This document shows, piece by piece, positions 24,009 through 25,778 of a stretch of 25,778 nucleotides of DNA. Every line of letters starts with the position of its first letter. The first letter of the stretch is position 1. The stretch is from CAYSDH01 sp964429805 (GTDB taxonomy: Bacteria > Bacteroidota > Bacteroidia > Flavobacteriales_D > JABDKJ01). The notes beneath the pieces are model-generated. The model saw nothing but the letters and a program-made list of their open reading frames with translations, was not told where the DNA came from and made no database searches. The translations under genes were made by a program, and so were the position numbers. Location: assembly GCA_964429805.1 (NCBI GenBank), contig CAYSDH010000047.1, positions 1-25,778 on the forward strand. The letters are read 5' to 3'.

Positions 24009-25478
24009 TTAGCGAGGACTATCATAAAGCTCTTGGAGTCTTCGGCTCGATTCTCCGGGCGCACCTTGGTCATCAAAAGAGTTCATCGGATTGTTACGGC
24101 TGTGTATTATCCTGTTCCATCTCGGATTTCTGCGCTCGCCAGGCACATCAGAGTGCAACAGCATGTAGTCTGATAAGAGAAGACTCTCGTCATAAAAAAC
24201 AAATCGGCCTTCGCTGTACTTGCCCGCTTTGTAGTAATGCCATATCTGATAAGGATACGATTCTGAGTCATTGGCGTCATTGACCACAGTGTTAGGCGGG
24301 CCATACTTCAAAAACACGCGCCCCATATCTGTGCGATAGCCTGGCTTCACTCTCGTGCCAAATTTTTCTTGAGCTTCAGCCACCTGAACCTCATAGTCTT
24401 GCCATACCGACTCTGGGTCTATCGGATTTCTGCGCTCCCAAAAGTTGTAGAAAAACGACTTCATCTCCAGCAGTGTCATCGTCTCAGTATAATTATCAAT
24501 CACATTCAGCTCAGATTCTTCGGCTATAGGAATCAGTGTTTCAAGAAAGCCCCAGAGGGAATCTTTGTTGTCAAAGCCTCCCACAAACGTGAGGTCTATT
24601 TGCTCGGGCGTCAGCTCAGGGGCATTTTTGTTTTCTCTGATTATTTGATGCTCTCTAAAGCAGAATAGCTCATTCTCCTTACTACGTGCCTCCAGTCTAA
24701 TGTTGTATTTCCCTGACCGCAATGCACTGATGTCAAATCGTCCGAGCTCAGTGATTACTGGACCAGTCTTTTCTCTGCTCACCTTCGCACACCCTTCTTG
24801 AATCAGTTCGTTATTCGAATCTTCTATGAAGTACTTCATGATAAACGCATCATCACTGCTTAGCTGAGCGTCTGTGTTATACAGCTCAAAGTAGAAGAGT
24901 ATCTCGTTAAACTCAGTCGGGTAGAAGTTAGACATGTAGGGTATAAAGTCCATGCCTGACTTTGCAGTTGGCGAGTCGGGCTGGCTCTTTTTCATTCCAG
25001 CTATCAACTCCACATCTGAGAAAAATGCTTGGCGTGTATTATATGTGAGGTCTACATTCTGCTTCATGGTGGCCACAGGCCAGTCCACTCTATTTAGGTC
25101 GCTGATACTTAACTCAACGGTGTAGACGCCTTTTGGCAACTGAAAGCGCTGTATATCNNNNNNNNNNAAGTCTGGCTGATATCCTTTAATCGCCACAGGG
25201 CTTTTGAGCGATATCTTTTGAAAATCAACCACCTTTTCTCCGCTGGACACCACGAGCGTGATTTCTATTTCAGCTTGAGAGGTGCTGTCACTAACATCAA
25301 TATAGCTTACAGAATTACCACTGATTTTGGTGTACGTTTCAATCATTCTACCCTGCTCTGGCACGTAGAAATACTTGTAATCAAAGTAGGCTGTGACGGG
25401 CTTTTCCTGTCCGAAAGCCACTTTTGACATCAGAAAAAGAAAAAAAATGAAAAAATAAAAAGTCTTGAAAGTGCCCAT
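24009..25478 (-). CDS. GWxTD domain-containing secreted protein, interrupted by a 10-N gap
   Basis: As written the protein has 489 residues. It begins with a signal peptide (MGTFKTFYFFIFFLFLMSKVAFG, then QEKP). The N-terminal two thirds are beta-rich, presumably an exported sandwich fold (PVTAYFDYKYFYVP, GKYNIRLEARSKENELFCFR). The C-terminal third is the GWxTD domain: FYNFWERRNPIDPESVW, then YEVQVAEAQEKFGT, PGYRTDMGRVFLKYGPPN and WHYYKAGKYSEGRFVFYD. In this copy the namesake motif reads GYRTD (around residue 380), with tyrosine for the tryptophan. The domain's function is not established; it is common in Bacteroidota and Acidobacteriota envelope proteins. The 10 N at 25158-25167 lie in the N-terminal domain between YQPD and DIQRF and keep the frame. 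A near-consensus TAACTTTA box lies just upstream, and the glycosyltransferase gene follows 36 nt downstream. Confidence 0.88.
   Translation of the reverse strand: MGTFKTFYFFIFFLFLMSKVAFGQEKPVTAYFDYKYFYVPEQGRMIETYTKISGNSVSYIDVSDSTSQAEIEITLVVSSGEKVVDFQKISLKSPVAIKGYQPDXXXXDIQRFQLPKGVYTVELSISDLNRVDWPVATMKQNVDLTYNTRQAFFSDVELIAGMKKSQPDSPTAKSGMDFIPYMSNFYPTEFNEILFYFELYNTDAQLSSDDAFIMKYFIEDSNNELIQEGCAKVSREKTGPVITELGRFDISALRSGKYNIRLEARSKENELFCFREHQIIRENKNAPELTPEQIDLTFVGGFDNKDSLWGFLETLIPIAEESELNVIDNYTETMTLLEMKSFFYNFWERRNPIDPESVWQDYEVQVAEAQEKFGTRVKPGYRTDMGRVFLKYGPPNTVVNDANDSESYPYQIWHYYKAGKYSEGRFVFYDESLLLSDYMLLHSDVPGERRNPRWNRIIHSRNNPMNSFDDQGAPGESSRRLQELYDSPR
25158..25167. other. assembly gap (10 N) in the GWxTD gene
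   Basis: Ten consecutive N, the same length as the gap in parC, which suggests a fixed-size placeholder. The frame is kept across it, so the real number of bases is probably 1, 4, 7, 10 or another value of that series. Confidence 0.9.
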
Positions 25479-25486
25479 TATAGGGG

Positions 25487-25494
25487 TAAAGTTA
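25487..25494 (-). promoter_or_regulatory. -7 box of the GWxTD gene
   Basis: TAACTTTA on the minus strand matches TAnnTTTG at seven of eight positions and ends 8 nt before the ATG at 25478. No TTG at the expected -33 distance is seen, so confidence is moderate to low. Confidence 0.35.
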
Positions 25495-25568
25495 CGTTTT
25501 GACAGGACTGAAAGAGAATCATTTTGATCAAAATATCGGATTCTATTTCATGCATTGTCTCAAAAATT

Positions 25569-25576
25569 TACTTTTG
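25569..25576 (+). promoter_or_regulatory. -7 box of tRNA-Ser, 4 nt before the mature 5' end
   Basis: A perfect TAnnTTTG (TACTTTTG) ends only 4 nt before the first base of the mature tRNA. Twenty nt upstream of the box is TTT (25546-25548) rather than TTG. The predicted transcription start is at, or within two bases of, the tRNA 5' end. Confidence 0.6.
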
Positions 25577-25580
25577 CAGC

Positions 25581-25665
25581 GGAGAAATGGCAGAGCGGTC
25601 GATTGCGTTGGTCTTGAAAACCAATGTACCGAAAGGTACCGGGGGTTCGAATCCCTCTTTCTCCG
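25581..25665 (+). tRNA. tRNA-Ser (anticodon UGA)
   Basis: An 85-nt type II tRNA. The acceptor stem GGAGAAA (25581-25587) pairs with TTTCTCC (25658-25664), with G as discriminator base. The anticodon arm TTGGT/ACCAA encloses CTTGAAA, giving anticodon TGA (25615-25617), which reads UCA and other UCN serine codons. The long variable arm GTACC-GAAA-GGTAC and the T arm GGGGGTTCGAATCCCTC are intact. The 3' CCA is not encoded. Confidence 0.96.
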
Positions 25666-25672
25666 CATCGTT

Positions 25673-25703
25673 AAAACCTTGAGTGTGAGCTCAAGGTTTT
25701 TTT
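25673..25703 (+). terminator. intrinsic terminator after tRNA-Ser
   Basis: An 11-bp stem AAAACCTTGAG / CTCAAGGTTTT with a 6-nt loop is followed by a run of seven T (25697-25703). It begins 8 nt after the tRNA and should end its transcript. Confidence 0.85.
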
Positions 25704-25761
25704 ATGCCCAAGAAAATCAACGAGCCCAAGCTCGATTGATTTTCTTGGGCATAAAAAAACC
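25695..25761. repeat. long near-perfect inverted repeat at the window end
   Basis: The arms at 25695-25725 and 25730-25761 (31 and 32 nt) are complementary over their whole length except for one extra base in the right arm near the loop; the loop is only 4 nt (25726-25729). The outer ends are GGTTTTTTT and AAAAAAACC, so the T-tract of the tRNA terminator is itself the start of the left arm. Neither strand has a T-run following the hairpin, so it is not a standard terminator. Confidence 0.8.
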
Positions 25762-25778
25762 AGGTCGGTAGACCAAGG

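Overview
The window looks like a chromosomal stretch of a Bacteroidota bacterium, probably of the Cytophagales or marine Flavobacteriales type. The evidence is a type IX secretion (T9SS) C-terminal sorting domain, a GWxTD-domain protein, a stand-alone N-terminal transketolase subunit, a Bacteroidota-style ParE/ParC pair and several promoters of the TAnnTTTG (-7) type. It is a draft sequence: two runs of exactly 10 N interrupt parC and the GWxTD gene and look like gap placeholders.

Left part (1-1900) is accessory. It holds the 3' end of an unrecognised gene, an overlapping small putative lipoprotein gene, a 14-nt direct-repeat/REP-like array, a second pair of palindromes, a small membrane-anchored orphan and a possible gene remnant on the minus strand. 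From 1909 the content becomes housekeeping: transketolase N-subunit (minus), divergent ychF, a 935-residue secreted T9SS cargo protein, and a small BON/LysM-like protein closed by a clear terminator.

The centre (7.6-13.5 kb) is a tightly coupled operon parE - TPR lipoprotein - parC (overlaps of 4 and 1 nt). ParC has a Lys/Ala-rich tail ending in QITLF, which resembles a sliding-clamp-binding peptide. Converging on it are three paralogous secreted TPR proteins on the minus strand (13.56-16.6 kb). The middle one appears to have lost about 29 nt near its 3' end; its original C-terminus is still readable in another frame.

The right part has an alpha/beta hydrolase, the divergent pair tsaD / tamB-like, a family 2 glycosyltransferase and a GWxTD-domain protein (both minus), and tRNA-Ser(UGA) with its own promoter and terminator. 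The window ends in a long inverted repeat. The -7 boxes of the glycosyltransferase, tsaD, GWxTD, tamB and tRNA-Ser genes lie only 4-11 nt before the start codon or mature RNA end, suggesting leaderless or nearly leaderless transcripts. No phage, insertion sequence or CRISPR array was recognised.
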